A stretch of DNA of 64,000 nt from contig JADKFU010000005.1 of NCBI GenBank assembly GCA_016717285.1, positions 852,501 to 916,500 on the forward strand, read 5' to 3'. Position 1 is the first letter of the stretch. Every line of letters starts with the position of its first letter. This DNA comes from Chitinophagaceae bacterium. Lineage in GTDB: Bacteria; Bacteroidota; Bacteroidia; Chitinophagales; UBA10324. The translations under genes were made by a program, and so were the position numbers. The notes below the pieces were generated by a model that had not been told where the DNA came from, did not search any database, and was given only the letters and a program-made list of their open reading frames with translations. Shown in pieces: positions 63,604 through 64,000 of the stretch.

Positions 63604-64000
63604 ATGAAAGGACTCTTCATTTTCCTGCTCTCGTCAACTGGATTTTTTGCGCAGCAAACTCAGGCGCAATTGTTTACTGGATTGCAGCCTGGTGTATCCA
63701 AAGGTTCATCAGATTTATTTATTTCAAATTTTTTTGAAAATGAAAATGATGGTGGAGTATCCGGAATTTATGCAGTTCCTGATTACCAATGCACGGGCTT
63801 CATAAATCCTTCCGTTGAAATAGTTAACTATGGTTCTAATGTGCTTTCTGCCGCATTAATAAAATATACTGTTGATTCAGAGTTGCCTCAATATCTGGCA
63901 TGGGAAGGAAGCCTTGAAACCGGTGAAGCAGATGTGATAGAATTCGATCAGATTCAGGTAACTGCAGGATTTCATCAACTAGCTGTGACTATTATTGAAG
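63604..64000 (+). CDS. Secreted protein with CARDB-like domain, N-terminal part
   Basis: The frame runs off the right edge with 132 residues visible. A signal peptide (MKGLFIFLLSSTGFFAQQTQAQ) is followed by a region like the CARDB/adhesion module that is frequent in T9SS cargo: CTGFINPSVEIVNYGSNVLS, LIKYTVDSELPQYLAWEGSL, and QVTAGFHQLAVTI. The full protein probably has a C-terminal T9SS domain or a protease part outside the window. It lies 199 bases after the HmuY-like lipoprotein gene, with no terminator seen, so membership in the same operon is open. Confidence 0.8.
   Translation, partial: MKGLFIFLLSSTGFFAQQTQAQLFTGLQPGVSKGSSDLFISNFFENENDGGVSGIYAVPDYQCTGFINPSVEIVNYGSNVLSAALIKYTVDSELPQYLAWEGSLETGEADVIEFDQIQVTAGFHQLAVTIIE

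Overview
The window comes from a member of the Bacteroidota, probably an aerobic environmental lineage near the Chitinophagales or Saprospirales; no ribosomal RNA is present, so I cannot be more exact. The signs are: alternative complex III genes next to a caa3-type oxidase, type IX secretion (T9SS) sorting domains, OmpA-family lipoproteins with the TPR/PD40/CRD/OmpA layout of PorE, long-form IspG, HmuY-type haem proteins, and TAnnTTTG promoter elements in place of a sigma70 -10 box. No tRNA, rRNA, CRISPR array or prophage was seen.

Layout. 1-7217: respiratory operon on the + strand: end of actE, actF (split by a frameshift), coxB, coxA, ctaB, two subunit III genes and a subunit IV gene, closed by a strong terminator. 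7460-9119: oxidase accessory genes (SCO1/SenC, DUF420, a small CxxC membrane protein). 9137-21284: ispG, a GT39-like membrane protein, a WG-repeat protein, an SDR enzyme, MlaE/MlaF, sucD, fabG and a membrane-anchored vWA protein. 21297-24675: minus-strand cluster with a beta-barrel protein, a DivIC/FtsB-like protein and a PorE-like lipoprotein. 24814-33854: pdhB, an RluA-type pseudouridine synthase, a TMTC-like TPR membrane protein, an ABC-F ATPase and an active/inactive pair of M16 peptidases.

33948-42196 is an accessory stretch: a GT4-like and a GT2 glycosyltransferase, two methyltransferases, a large T9SS cargo protein, two long AT-rich gene-free regions and an IS5-family element. The element's transposase has both a nonsense codon and a lost catalytic Asp. 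Core genes resume with kdsA, then a Cys-containing lipoprotein, a DoxX/MauE-thioredoxin fusion, a second PorE-like protein, queE, folD, lepA, an AI-2E family permease, a conserved unknown and proS. The last part holds a Tyr/Gly-rich lipoprotein with an outer-membrane porin-like protein, a UbiD decarboxylase, and a probable haem-uptake operon (HmuY-like T9SS protein, TonB-dependent receptor, HmuY-like lipoprotein), followed by the start of another secreted protein.

Two patterns cross the whole window. First, many intergenic regions carry degenerate tandem repeats with an exact 7-base or 8-base period. These often touch or overlap stop codons and in one case run up to a start codon. Second, a TAnnTTTG element lies 17-28 bases before most well-supported start codons at operon heads, which helped to choose starts; lepA is the exception and may be leaderless.
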